From: Desulfarculales bacterium UBA702
Lineage (GTDB): Bacteria > Desulfobacterota > Syntrophobacteria > Syntrophobacterales > Syntrophobacteraceae
NCBI GenBank assembly: GCA_002298165.1
Contig: DBMI01000038.1
Span: 1-64,000 of the forward strand
Direction of reading: 5' to 3'
Length of the DNA: 64,000 nt
Positions 8,819-17,517 of this stretch are shown piece after piece. The position numbers were made by a program, and so were the translations under genes. The number at the start of each line of letters is the position of its first letter. The stretch's first letter is position 1. Under the pieces are notes generated by a model. The model did not search any database, was not told the DNA's origin, and worked only from the letters and a program-made list of their open reading frames with translations.

Positions 8819-9548
8819 CGGTGCGGTGGCGATGGTCACAGGTGGTGCCCAGGGCTTAGGCTTTGCCATTGCGAGCCACCTGTCCGGCTTAGGAGCCACG
8901 GTTGTGGTGGCCGACCGCAACGCGGAAGCTCTCGCCGGGATGCCCGAACACCTGAATAAAACACAGGTGGACGTTACCCGGCCAGAGGAAGTAAAGGCAG
9001 CCGTGGCTGAAATAGTTGCCCTCCACGGCAGGCTCGACATCCTGGTAAATAATGCGGGGGTTATTTTCAGCGAGCCCTTTGTAAATATAATGAATCCAGA
9101 CGCAATGATGCACGATTACGGCCGCTTTCGCGATTCTCTCACCGTCAACCTGGATTCGGTTTTCATCGTGACCTCGGCGGTCGTTGAGCAGATGGTCAGG
9201 CGCAGGACAAAGGGCGTAATCGTCAACATCAGCTCTATCAGCGCTCAGGGGAACGAGGGGCAGACGGCTTATTCAGCGGCTAAGGCAGGCGTAAACGCCA
9301 TGACCATAACATGGTCGAAGGAACTGGGCCGATGGGGTATCCGCTGCAATGCGGTAGCACCGGGATTTGTCGACACACCGTCCACCCGAAGCGCCCTGAA
9401 TGAATCCGTGTTGAAGCATGTCCAGTCCAGTACTCCCCTGCGGCGGTTGGGGAAAGCCCATGAAGTTGCACAGGCGGTCGCCGCCCTGATAGAAAACGAT
9501 TTCATGAATGGTGTTGTATTAGACGTAAATGGTGGGCTGACGATCTGA
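8808..9548 (+). CDS. SDR-family oxidoreductase (FabG-like)
   Basis: 246 residues. Nucleotide-binding TGGAQGLG lies near residue 11, followed by NNAGV, a catalytic Ser in NISSIS, and YSAAK as the YxxxK pair. The TTG at 8808 follows AGGGAG by six bases and is the best start; the ATG at 8832 would cut the Rossmann motif. FabG-type enzymes reduce 3-oxoacyl groups on carrier proteins. Next to a private carrier protein this suggests reduction of the carrier-bound acyl chain, as proposed for VioR in flagellin-glycan viosamine clusters of Pseudomonas. A nucleotide-sugar substrate remains possible. Confidence 0.83.
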   Translation: MEINGAVAMVTGGAQGLGFAIASHLSGLGATVVVADRNAEALAGMPEHLNKTQVDVTRPEEVKAAVAEIVALHGRLDILVNNAGVIFSEPFVNIMNPDAMMHDYGRFRDSLTVNLDSVFIVTSAVVEQMVRRRTKGVIVNISSISAQGNEGQTAYSAAKAGVNAMTITWSKELGRWGIRCNAVAPGFVDTPSTRSALNESVLKHVQSSTPLRRLGKAHEVAQAVAALIENDFMNGVVLDVNGGLTI

Positions 9549-9549
9549 G

Positions 9550-10335
9550 ATGGTAAAGCTGAATAAAGACTCCTATCCTGCCGCGCTCGAAATATACCGG
9601 AGCACTGAATCGTTTTTTCCCTTAATTGCGTCAGTGCTGCTGGATGAGCAGGACGGCGAGGTCTATGCCGATGACAACGCTACGCCCCGGCAGGTGTATG
9701 TGGAACACACGTTTGGGTTCGCTCAGATCTTCGGGATCTCCTGTGCCGGCTTCGAGGCGGATCTGGAGCAGTACCTCCTGATCGACAGGAGCTTCAGCGC
9801 ACCAAAAGTCCGCCTCTACACCCCGCATCTTCCTGAATTCCTGAACGATCCGAGATGGGATAGTCTTCGCTCATTGCGCCAGCGCTTCTTCATTGAACCA
9901 GGCAATTCGTTCGACAGCCAGTTTGCTGCACTGCAGCAATTGGACACAATCGACCTGCAAAGCGGGGATGAGCTGGACATCGAGGAAATCGAGCGAGTAT
10001 TCGGAGTGGTCGGGAGGTTTTGGCGCAGCCCGACTGATTTTTTGCATAAATCAAATGCAATAGTGGCCTTCCGCCACGGCAAGCCCGGTTCCATCTGCTA
10101 TTCCGCCGCGCATGCGGATGGCAGTGCTGAAATCGACGTGCTCACCCTTCCCGAGTTCCGCATGACCGGGGTCGGGAAGCTTACAGTCATGCACTTCGTG
10201 AAGCGCTGCTTCGATCAGTCCATAAGCCCGCTATGGGACTGCTTTTCCAACAACGAAGGTTCAATGAACCTTTGCCGGTCCGTCGGCTTCCATGCGCCTC
10301 GTCCCCCATATCCTTTTTTTACCATCAACCGTTAA
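9550..10335 (+). CDS. GNAT-fold N-acyltransferase
   Basis: 261 residues starting one base after the SDR stop. The C-terminal 120 residues have the GNAT pattern: FRHGKPGSICYS, then EIDVLTLPEFRMTGVGKLTVMHF at the acyl-CoA-binding turn, then NNEGSMNLCRSVGF, typical of motif B. The N-terminal 130 residues resemble GNAT_acetyltran-type tandem folds but are not clearly recognised. In this operon it is the best candidate to move the carrier-bound group onto the sugar amine, although an ordinary acetyl-CoA enzyme is equally compatible with the sequence. Confidence 0.72.
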   Translation: MVKLNKDSYPAALEIYRSTESFFPLIASVLLDEQDGEVYADDNATPRQVYVEHTFGFAQIFGISCAGFEADLEQYLLIDRSFSAPKVRLYTPHLPEFLNDPRWDSLRSLRQRFFIEPGNSFDSQFAALQQLDTIDLQSGDELDIEEIERVFGVVGRFWRSPTDFLHKSNAIVAFRHGKPGSICYSAAHADGSAEIDVLTLPEFRMTGVGKLTVMHFVKRCFDQSISPLWDCFSNNEGSMNLCRSVGFHAPRPPYPFFTINR

Positions 10336-10356
10336 CCACCGTGAGGGGTGCTTTCC

Positions 10357-11907
10357 GTGAACACCTACCACTATAATCTTGGTAACTGCTTCGAAGAGAT
10401 TGCGTCAGCCTGTTTCCAGCGGCCTGCTCTGCGCTATCCCGAACAGGCTATAACATACGCGGACTTGTACAGCCGGGCGGAAAGCCTCGCCGCCCTGCTC
10501 CTCAATCATGGGTGCCGCAGGGGCGACGTCATCGCCATCGGCCACAACAAACGGCCTCTCTCCTACGCTCTGATGATAGCTGCGCTGCGCTTGGGTATAG
10601 CTTACGTGAATATCGATGTCGCTTCGCCCGTGGCGCGTACTTCCAGCATTCTCCAGGTCAGCGGGGCCTCCCTTTTGTTCTACGATGACCCCTCTTACGA
10701 GGGCAAGATGGAGGAACTGGCTTCCCTCCATGGCTGCATTTTAGTTTTGCTGAGGGACGATCTTTTGCCGGCTGTCTCCAGCAGCGAGCGCGAAGAACAA
10801 CAACGGCTCATGAGGTTGGTGGACGGTGCATCAATTGCCTACATCATGTTCACATCGGGTTCCACCGGCATCCCGAAGGGAGTTGCGGTTACCCACCAGA
10901 ACGTGTTGCATTTCATTGCCTGGGGACGTGATTGCTTTAGCATCACAGACCGCGATAATTTCGCCAACCTGAGCCCGATGTATTTTGACAATTCGGTCTT
11001 TGATTTCTATGTGGGGTTATTCTCGGGAGCATCCCTGAGCCCCGTATACAGGGAGCTGTTGACCAGCCCATACGAACTTGTATCTTATGTCGGCAAAATG
11101 GAATGCAGCATCTGGTTCTCGGTGCCCTCGCTGCTCATTTACCTCATGGCTATGAAAGCCATGACGCCCGCTGCATTGCCTTGCCTGCGCGCTATAGTTT
11201 TTGGTGGTGAAGGCTATCCCAAGGCAGAGTTGAAGAAGCTTTATGCTCTATTTTCTGGACAGGCGAATCTGATCAATGTGTATGGCCCGACTGAATGCAC
11301 CTGCATATGCAGCGCTTACCAGCTAACCGATCAAGATTTTATGGATCTTGCCGGTCTGCCGCCCCTGGGCCGCCTTAATGCCAATTTCGAATACCGCATC
11401 GTCGATGATCAGGATCGCGATTCTGAAAGCGGCGAACTCTGCCTGATCGGTCCCAACGTCGCCGCCGGTTACTTCAACGATCTCGAGCGTACTTCGGCCT
11501 CCTTCCATACACTCACCGATCCGGGCCGCTTTATGAAACGTATGTACCGCACGGGCGATCTGGTCCGGGAATCCGAGGGCAAACTTCATTTCATTTGCCG
11601 CAAGGATAACCAGATAAAACACATGGGCTACCGTATCGAGCTGGAAGAAATCGAGCACGCGCTGGTGAAGCTCTCTCCGGTTAATCAGGCTGTAGTTGTG
11701 TATCACCGGACCCATGCCGCTTACGGCAAGCTGATTGGTTTCGTGGCCTGTCCGGAAACCGTGGATGAAAAATCCTTGCTGGTCGATCTGGCCGAACTCC
11801 TACCGGATTACATGGTGCCAAGCAAACTTATCGTAATGCCCAGGCTGCCGAAGAACCCCAACGGCAAAGTTGATCGGCAGCAACTGCGCGCATCTCTTGA
11901 GCGATAG
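10357..11907 (+). CDS. Stand-alone amino-acid adenylation enzyme (DltA/NRPS A-domain-like)
   Basis: 516 residues from GTG 10357, which has GAGGGG at 10343-10348; a second GTG at 10348 is possible. All adenylation core motifs are present: A3 MFTSGSTGIPKG (about 165-176), A4 FDNSVFDFY, A5 NVYGPTE, A7 YRTGDLV, A8 GYRIELEEIE and A10 NGKVDR with the catalytic Lys near 504. The A4 Asp that contacts the alpha-amino group of amino-acid substrates is kept, which favours an amino acid over a plain fatty acid. Overall length and single-domain layout resemble DltA. It should load the carrier protein encoded at 8558 as an aminoacyl or acyl thioester. Confidence 0.87.
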   Translation: MNTYHYNLGNCFEEIASACFQRPALRYPEQAITYADLYSRAESLAALLLNHGCRRGDVIAIGHNKRPLSYALMIAALRLGIAYVNIDVASPVARTSSILQVSGASLLFYDDPSYEGKMEELASLHGCILVLLRDDLLPAVSSSEREEQQRLMRLVDGASIAYIMFTSGSTGIPKGVAVTHQNVLHFIAWGRDCFSITDRDNFANLSPMYFDNSVFDFYVGLFSGASLSPVYRELLTSPYELVSYVGKMECSIWFSVPSLLIYLMAMKAMTPAALPCLRAIVFGGEGYPKAELKKLYALFSGQANLINVYGPTECTCICSAYQLTDQDFMDLAGLPPLGRLNANFEYRIVDDQDRDSESGELCLIGPNVAAGYFNDLERTSASFHTLTDPGRFMKRMYRTGDLVRESEGKLHFICRKDNQIKHMGYRIELEEIEHALVKLSPVNQAVVVYHRTHAAYGKLIGFVACPETVDEKSLLVDLAELLPDYMVPSKLIVMPRLPKNPNGKVDRQQLRASLER

Positions 11908-11908
11908 C

Positions 11909-12319
11909 ATGTTTCGGAAATATCGCGGGTGGCCGGTAATAACCCAGATAATCCGCTATGGTGTGGTAGGGGTTCTGAACAATCTGTTAGGCTACCTGAT
12001 CTACTTGGCGATCACCTGGTTGTGGTTGGAGCCGAAGATTGCGGTGACGATGCTCTATCCAATAGGCGCCTTCACCGCCTATTTCGGACAGGCAAAGTAT
12101 TCCTTCTCCTATCAGGGTCGCACCCGCGGCGGGATGTTCCGCTACATCATTGCCCACGCGATAGGCTACGGCGTTAATGTGCTTTTGCTCTATATATTCG
12201 TCGATAAATTCCTGTTCCCTCACCAACTGGTCCAGGCTGCTGGGATAGTTTTGGTAGCCGGCCTCCTCTTTTTGCTGTTCAGGTATTTTGTCTTTCCTGT
12301 CCAGCAGACCGATGAGTGA
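11909..12319 (+). CDS. GtrA-family membrane protein
   Basis: 136 residues from the ATG one base after the preceding stop. Four membrane helices are visible, starting with IIRYGVVGVLNNLLGYLIYLAI and ending with VLVAGLLFLLFRYFVF. GtrA proteins work with GtrB glycosyltransferases and are thought to flip undecaprenyl-phosphate sugar across the inner membrane. The GtrB-like enzyme is the first gene of the same operon, so the two probably act together on the sugar assembled by the genes between them. Confidence 0.88.
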   Translation: MFRKYRGWPVITQIIRYGVVGVLNNLLGYLIYLAITWLWLEPKIAVTMLYPIGAFTAYFGQAKYSFSYQGRTRGGMFRYIIAHAIGYGVNVLLLYIFVDKFLFPHQLVQAAGIVLVAGLLFLLFRYFVFPVQQTDE

Positions 12320-12400
12320 ATAATTGCCTTAGGAAGATCCCGGTAGGATTAATCACTGGAGAATTTCCAGAGGCGTTCATTGATGGCGGATGGCGCGTTT

Positions 12401-13270
12401 TCAGTGCATGCGCCGGGCGACCACCAGGCGCGATCCACCGAGTGGAAAAGAAATGCCGCTGCGAATCAGGCGGTTCTCGAAAAGGGAGATCGTTTCAAGC
12501 AGCCGATTCGAGCGCTGACTCCTTCTAAACTCGGCTCCCGGGTCATTGTCTTTTGCCCAGGGATTGCTCAGTCTCGATAGAAACATCGCCGGCAGCAGCA
12601 AAGAAACGAATGACGTACTAAAAAGAATTTCGAACCCGGCATTCAGGAGCTTGTCGTGCAGGCCGGATGCCGTGTAGCGGCGCAAATGGCAAGAATAATC
12701 ATCTATCCAGCTCCACAACGCGGGATGCTGAGGAACAGTCAAAAGAAGGCCTCCCCCTGGCTTAAGAGCCTTTTTGATCTGGGCCAGAACACGTTCATCC
12801 TCTTCAATATGTTCGATGACGTCAAAGGCCCCAATGATATCGAAATGCTTGATAAAAGGGACAGATCGGGCATCGATTTGCATCAATTCGGCCCGCGGGA
12901 CCCGGCCGGCAACAAAAATAAGTGCGGCGGCAACTACCTCACTGCCAAAAAGCTCAAGCCCCGGAAACGTTTCAGCAACCTTGGACAGCATGAATCCTGT
13001 CCCACATCCCAGTTCCATATACGATCCGGCTGATGAGAAGAAGTTCCCGATAGCCCACATTATGAGGTCTCTTCGCGTACGAAACCAGAAGCTTTCAGCC
13101 TCCAGTTCGGCAAGCGCTTCGAACGATTCCGGCAAAAAGAACTCTCCATCCCCGTTAAGCTCGGGGGCGAAGCAGTGGAATCCATAAGTGGTTTCCGGAG
13201 TGCCTCCACACCGTGGACATTCCCATACCTTTGCCAAATAAGTATTTCCGCACTTGAGGCACTCTTTCAT
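12401..13270 (-). CDS. SAM-dependent methyltransferase with N-terminal zinc ribbon
   Basis: 289 residues. Two CxxC knuckles open the protein (CLKCGNTYLAKVWECPRCGG), a probable zinc ribbon. The methyltransferase core follows: motif I YMELGCGTGFMLSKVAE near 90, DVIEHIEEDERVLAQIKKALKPGGGLLLTVP as the motif II-III region, and a long basic C-terminus. It converges with the GtrA gene and overlaps the WbqC gene start by four bases, so it forms a minus-strand operon with 13267-15569. The target is probably a polysaccharide or lipid-linked intermediate, and cannot be named. Confidence 0.84.
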   Translation of the reverse strand: MKECLKCGNTYLAKVWECPRCGGTPETTYGFHCFAPELNGDGEFFLPESFEALAELEAESFWFRTRRDLIMWAIGNFFSSAGSYMELGCGTGFMLSKVAETFPGLELFGSEVVAAALIFVAGRVPRAELMQIDARSVPFIKHFDIIGAFDVIEHIEEDERVLAQIKKALKPGGGLLLTVPQHPALWSWIDDYSCHLRRYTASGLHDKLLNAGFEILFSTSFVSLLLPAMFLSRLSNPWAKDNDPGAEFRRSQRSNRLLETISLFENRLIRSGISFPLGGSRLVVARRMH

Positions 13271-13983
13271 GCATTATCCTGTCGGGCAGATTTGGGAGCG
13301 TATTTCATAAATCGCGGCGCATTGCCGCCGCAGTTGAAAAGCAGGTCAAGTATTGTCACACCGTGCTCGAATTGGCCCCAAAGCTGAGGATATTCCGGGT
13401 ACCCCCCATACTCGAACCAGGTAAGCTTTAATCCACGGTCCCTGAAAATCGATTCATCTATATAGTCCTTAGCCGCCGGGCCGGAAATATATTCGGTGCC
13501 TCCTGCCTGTACGCAAAGATCGGCCAGCCGCTCCGTCCTGCCACCGCATGCCTGGTAATCCCAGCAGTTGGATATCCTGGTCGTTATGCCCAGGATCGTA
13601 CAGACAAAATCGATCAACGCCCGGTTGAGCTGCGAGAGGTGAGAAAATTCCTGTCCCAGGAAAACAGGCTCGAGCCGTTCGGCTATCTCTGGAAAGTATG
13701 GAGCCTTGCCGTAATTATGGCAAAGCGCCCTCCAATGCAATTTGGCCCATTCACGACCGTCGATTTCCGTTTCCCGGATGCTCTGGAGGTATTTCCCCTT
13801 CACCTTAACCGGAACCGTGAGCCATTGAAGGCCGTTCGGGGTCTTGATCTTGTTGCGGTTTCGCCAGTCGCGGCGAGTATACTGCATCTCGTCGTAAATT
13901 ATGAACTCATCGACTGCCGCAATAAAGTCGAAGTACCCCTTCCATGGGATATAGTTGGATTGGAGTATGGCAACTTTCTTCAT
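13267..13983 (-). CDS. WbqC-like family protein
   Basis: 238 residues matching the WbqC family across the length: VAILQSNYIPWKGYFDFIAAVDEFIIYD at the start, QYTRRDWRNRNKI, LTVPVK, and ISGPAAKDYIDESIF near the end. WbqC-like genes occur in O-antigen and other surface-glycan clusters. Their reaction is not firmly established; roles in aminosugar acylation or glycan modification have been suggested. It overlaps neighbours by four bases on both sides, so the three minus-strand genes are translationally coupled. Confidence 0.85.
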   Translation of the reverse strand: MKKVAILQSNYIPWKGYFDFIAAVDEFIIYDEMQYTRRDWRNRNKIKTPNGLQWLTVPVKVKGKYLQSIRETEIDGREWAKLHWRALCHNYGKAPYFPEIAERLEPVFLGQEFSHLSQLNRALIDFVCTILGITTRISNCWDYQACGGRTERLADLCVQAGGTEYISGPAAKDYIDESIFRDRGLKLTWFEYGGYPEYPQLWGQFEHGVTILDLLFNCGGNAPRFMKYAPKSARQDNA

Positions 13984-15569
13984 CTTCCGGATTGCCTGGC
14001 CTTATAGACGTAAAAAGGTTTTACCGCGAGCGGTTCATCGACCGGTTCGAAGTTTTCCTTGATGTAGCGGTCTACCAAAGGATGAGTATTCTGAAAACGC
14101 AAATCGTCGCGCGAATCCAGGGGCAAATCAAGTATAAGTGCAAATGCGGGTGCTGCCTCTCTTATTCGCTCGATTTCCATTTGCTGAAACTCGTTGCTTC
14201 TCGGGAAAAGAGCATAGATCTCATACATCGGCGACTTGCGCTCGAAAGCGGCATAGGCTCCGGGCCAGAAAGGCACAGCGAGAAACAAATCCCGGTTTGG
14301 GCAATATTTTTTATCTAGGGCGCTTAACAGTTCCAGATTGTGCGCCGTCCACGGATCGGTTCGCATCGTATCGCGGCCGATTTCAACCTTCTTCCATTTC
14401 GCGACCGCGGAGATAACCCTTGGCTGGAAAGGCCCGACAACAACCAGAGATGCAAAAACCAGCAGTGCAGCCACTCCGATCCTGACCTTGGCGGACTTGG
14501 CTGAAAAAACAGTCAAAACTCCGATAATGAGAGGGAAAATCCCCAATGAGAGATGGGCCGTGTCAGCCCTTGAAAAGGAATAGTGGGCATAGGGAAGCGC
14601 CAGAAAGGACGCCGCGGCGGCTGCGGGGGGAATCCTGTTATTCTTGACCCAGCAGAAAGCTGAGTACCCAATCCCAACTATCCCGAACAAGGGCAGCGCA
14701 ATAAAGAAAGAACCAAGCACAACCCTGAATGCCGCAAGTGAGGCTGGATCGGTCAAAATATAGGGGGCAATACCTGGAACAGTGCGCCAGGGCCACGGAA
14801 CCGGTGTGGCAAGGTTCGTACACTGGCACTCCATTACAAACCTGATGCCGTCCACGATGGCAGCTGCCATTCCGGGAACAAATGCGAGTGCAAGGAGCAT
14901 TGGGCTGTAGCCGGCAAGCACCCCCGCTCCCCACCAGAACAGATCATGGAAAAGCTTCCCTGCACTACGGCTGAACACTCTAAGGCAGCCTATGGCGGCA
15001 ATGCATCCAATAGCTCCATACAGCCCGTGGTTTCGCCCAAATAATGCCGCTGCGCCGACGACAAATCCGGCAATGAAACTGCTTCTAGAAGATGGCCGCT
15101 GGATCAGGTACGCGAGTGCGGCAATCATTGCAATCGATGGAGTGATGTCGAAGGACTTGTATTGCAGAAACATCCATAACAGGATGATCGCGAGAGCCGA
15201 GAACATCGACAATGCATCGGGCCTGTCCCAGGAGCGCACGATAACAACGAGCGCGAGAAAAAGCCCGAGTCCCTGGAAAATAAAGGCCGCTATTCTGAGA
15301 GAGACTATCCCGTTATCGCCTCGAAGCCCCATTACCGCTGCCGAAAAGTAATATCTCGCAGGGTCATAGGCCATAAAATCCCTGATGGGCACTTCGCCCA
15401 TGAGGACCCGCTGAGTGCCGTACCAAAGATAGCCCTCATCCCACAAACTGAAGCCGATTCTTCCCTGGATCAGGAAAGAGGCCCAAGTTACTGCCGCGGA
15501 CAACAGGGCGAGGATAATATAGAGCTTTTGGCCGGTAGGAAGCCGAAGCCTGGATTGAATTGATAGCAC
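13980..15569 (-). CDS. GT-C/GT39-like polytopic membrane glycosyltransferase
   Basis: 529 residues with about ten hydrophobic segments. After the first helix comes an acidic loop with DEGYLWYGTQRVLMGEVPIRDFMAYDPARYYF, the DxG/DE region that GT-C enzymes of the PMT/ArnT group place in their first extracytoplasmic loop. The C-terminal 130 residues form a soluble tail. It would use polyprenyl-phosphate sugar donors in the periplasm. It is the first gene of the WbqC operon. Exact donor and acceptor are unknown. Confidence 0.72.
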   Translation of the reverse strand: MLSIQSRLRLPTGQKLYIILALLSAAVTWASFLIQGRIGFSLWDEGYLWYGTQRVLMGEVPIRDFMAYDPARYYFSAAVMGLRGDNGIVSLRIAAFIFQGLGLFLALVVIVRSWDRPDALSMFSALAIILLWMFLQYKSFDITPSIAMIAALAYLIQRPSSRSSFIAGFVVGAAALFGRNHGLYGAIGCIAAIGCLRVFSRSAGKLFHDLFWWGAGVLAGYSPMLLALAFVPGMAAAIVDGIRFVMECQCTNLATPVPWPWRTVPGIAPYILTDPASLAAFRVVLGSFFIALPLFGIVGIGYSAFCWVKNNRIPPAAAAASFLALPYAHYSFSRADTAHLSLGIFPLIIGVLTVFSAKSAKVRIGVAALLVFASLVVVGPFQPRVISAVAKWKKVEIGRDTMRTDPWTAHNLELLSALDKKYCPNRDLFLAVPFWPGAYAAFERKSPMYEIYALFPRSNEFQQMEIERIREAAPAFALILDLPLDSRDDLRFQNTHPLVDRYIKENFEPVDEPLAVKPFYVYKARQSGR

Positions 15570-15834
15570 TATTCATTATTTCTTATGAGGGTCGAAAAAA
15601 GGCGCTTTGCTGCTGAAGATTTGCTCGGCGCCACGAAATCAGGCTGGCATTCTATACCAGTCAAAAGAGCGTTGCCAAGTCTTTTGAGGCGGGGACAACA
15701 CCGGAAGCATCGGACGGCTTTCAGGCATATTCGGCACTCGGCGGTCGGCCTGTGGCAGGATGAAATAAGGGTTTTTGAATCTCCGGTGAAACTGATTTGA
15801 CTCAGTGGAATCGCAGGTCCAGCTTCACGTGCGA
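15570..15834. other. Intergenic stretch without a supported gene
   Basis: A 71-codon plus-strand frame at 15585-15800 has no recognisable domain or convincing ribosome site. No clear terminator was seen for the CAP gene that ends here. Confidence 0.4.
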
Positions 15835-16815
15835 CTAATTGTTACTGCTGTAATCTCCCAAACCCGTACGCACCCTATCAGTCTGTACTGACGAACGGGC
15901 CAGTTTCATGCTCTGACCGGCATCCGGTTTTCTTCCCGCCCCAAAGTCCTGCGTCCAGTATTCGCGGCGGGTGCTGTTATCGCAGGCATATCCAACGCCG
16001 ATTTCGGTGAATTCGGCATTCATGATATTCACCCGGTGGTCCGGGCTGTTCATCCAGCATTCAAAGACTTCTTCGGGCGAGGAAAAACCTTTCGCTATAT
16101 TTTCGCCACATTTGGAATTCGGATACCCGGTTGCGAAGATCCGCTCGAAAAATTTTCGTCCATTTCGACTATCGTGGCTGTAGTAATTGGCGACTGCCAT
16201 GTCGCGCGAATGGTTGCGCGCCGAGTCATAAAGCCTGTCGCTGTAATGAAGGGGTGAAAGCCCCTCTATCGCTCTTTCGAGGTTAACCAACTGGATTACC
16301 TTGGACTCACTCGGGTTCAGAGCCGATGGACCGCTTCCGAGGCTGCTCAGGGCTTCTTTCCTGATCTCGCGAATTACATGAAGTCCCTGCCCGGCAGGTC
16401 GCACCTGATAGATGGTCGAGTCGAATATAATGGATGCGCAGACCTGCTGATCTTTTACAACGATAACCACGCGCCCATTTTCGGCTCCCGAAATCGTGCC
16501 CGTCCACAGCAGGTAGCCCCCGCCGCCACTCTGGGAGCGGACTTTGGTTGCACAGTATTGTGCATCTTCGAACAGGTTTAGCTGAATGGAATCACTGATG
16601 ATGAGGTTCTGGATGTCCGGATGGATTCCGGCGGTGCGCAAACGTGCAACGATCGAGGTGTTGACCGGCTTCTGGACAGCGGGAGCGGCGGCGGAAGTCG
16701 TCTTGAAAAGTGAGACTTCGGATTTGGCCGCCATTGAACTCACCGGCGCTGAAAGCAGTAGTGAGATTAGTGCGCAGACGACAATCAGGTATCTGGTAAG
16801 CTGGAACCGGTACAT
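15835..16815 (-). CDS. Secreted CAP (SCP/PR1)-domain protein
   Basis: 326 residues with a signal peptide (LIVVCALISLLLSAPVSSMA) and a first domain of about 150 residues that resembles stress-type exported domains but is not identified. A CAP domain lies at about 175-300: LVNLERAIEGLSPL, ARNHSRDMAVANYYSHDSRNG, YPNSKCGENIAKG, WMNSPDHRVNIMNAEFTEIGVGYA. CAP proteins are exported and some bind lipids or act on surface polymers. The gene sits behind a c-di-GMP-I riboswitch and its start is preceded by GAGGGAG, which the upstream CTCCC can pair with. That suggests translation controlled by c-di-GMP and a role in attachment or surface lifestyle. Confidence 0.88.
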   Translation of the reverse strand: MYRFQLTRYLIVVCALISLLLSAPVSSMAAKSEVSLFKTTSAAAPAVQKPVNTSIVARLRTAGIHPDIQNLIISDSIQLNLFEDAQYCATKVRSQSGGGGYLLWTGTISGAENGRVVIVVKDQQVCASIIFDSTIYQVRPAGQGLHVIREIRKEALSSLGSGPSALNPSESKVIQLVNLERAIEGLSPLHYSDRLYDSARNHSRDMAVANYYSHDSRNGRKFFERIFATGYPNSKCGENIAKGFSSPEEVFECWMNSPDHRVNIMNAEFTEIGVGYACDNSTRREYWTQDFGAGRKPDAGQSMKLARSSVQTDRVRTGLGDYSSNN

Positions 16816-16862
16816 CTTTCTCCCTCGGGTCTTGCCGGCAAACCCAGCTCCCTCGGGAGGTG

Positions 16863-16970
16863 CTGCATCTGCTCAGCGGTCCTGCGACCGTATCCCGGGA
16901 TTTTCCGAGACTTAGGCCAGTAACTTTGCGTCCCGCGCTTTCGCGCAGTTTGCCTTTTGTGAGTCGTGCA
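16863..16970 (-). promoter_or_regulatory. c-di-GMP-I (GEMM-I) riboswitch
   Basis: Read on the minus strand, this has the GEMM-I core in order: CACAAAAGGCAAAC, a GC stem closed by a GAAA tetraloop (GCGCGAAAGCGCG), GGGACGCAAAG, GGCCTAAG, and a second hairpin CGGTCGCAGGACCG. P1 can form from TGCA/CTCA on the 5' side with TGAG/TGCA on the 3' side. The base equivalent to G20 of the Vc2 aptamer is G, which favours c-di-GMP over the 3',3'-cGAMP variant that has A there. Between aptamer and start, CTCCCGAGGGAG and CCCGAGGGAG can form alternative hairpins over the ribosome site. It controls the CAP-domain gene. Confidence 0.9.
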
Positions 16971-17517
16971 ATTTTTAAATGAACTAATGTACTGACTGAG
17001 CAAAGACTATACCGGTGGTCTCCTTTAAGTTCCGCACCGTGCCTGCCGCACAGGCACAGATTAATAACTGCAATAAACCTAAGTGGTTATCTGTTGATGC
17101 GTTGAGAAGCGGCTTTCTTGAGGTGACCGCGAAAGGCAGCAAAACAGCGAGATTGAATTTCAGATTTGTAAGTAGATATTCCAATTGGTAATTTGTCAGG
17201 AGCGTACTCGGTAGCTGTTTTTTTATACAGCTAGAGATGCTGGATCCCCGCCAGGAGCATGCGGAATGACGATTGTTCGATTGTCGCAGTTCCTTGCTTA
17301 CCTGGGCAATTAGGGAGCGCTGCCTCCAAGTACCAGGCGGTGGGACTCAATCCCCGCTCTTTTACTCTTGAGAGTGTATCTTGAGCGCAAATGGCAAATG
17401 GGATGAACTCTGCCGGCCTAATCGCATCTGGACAAAGGCATTATATTTGTGTTTACTTGCCAGGCAATTGAGTGGCAACCGAGTGCTGAGACCAAAAAAA
17501 AAGGCGCCCCGTTCGAT
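16971..17517. other. Divergent intergenic region, riboswitch promoter side and pgeF leader
   Basis: No supported gene. It should hold the promoter for the riboswitch transcript (minus) and for pgeF (plus). A 7-base hairpin TAGCTGT/ACAGCTA lies at 17212-17233, and TATATT near 17443 could be a -10 for pgeF, but no good -35 was found. Confidence 0.4.

Noticed and set aside
15585..15800. 71-codon plus-strand frame between the GT-C and CAP genes
   Set aside because: No recognised domain and no ribosome site; kept as empty intergenic.
16863..16970. 3',3'-cGAMP (GEMM-Ib) riboswitch reading
   Set aside because: The position equivalent to G20 is G, which favours c-di-GMP; cGAMP aptamers usually have A.
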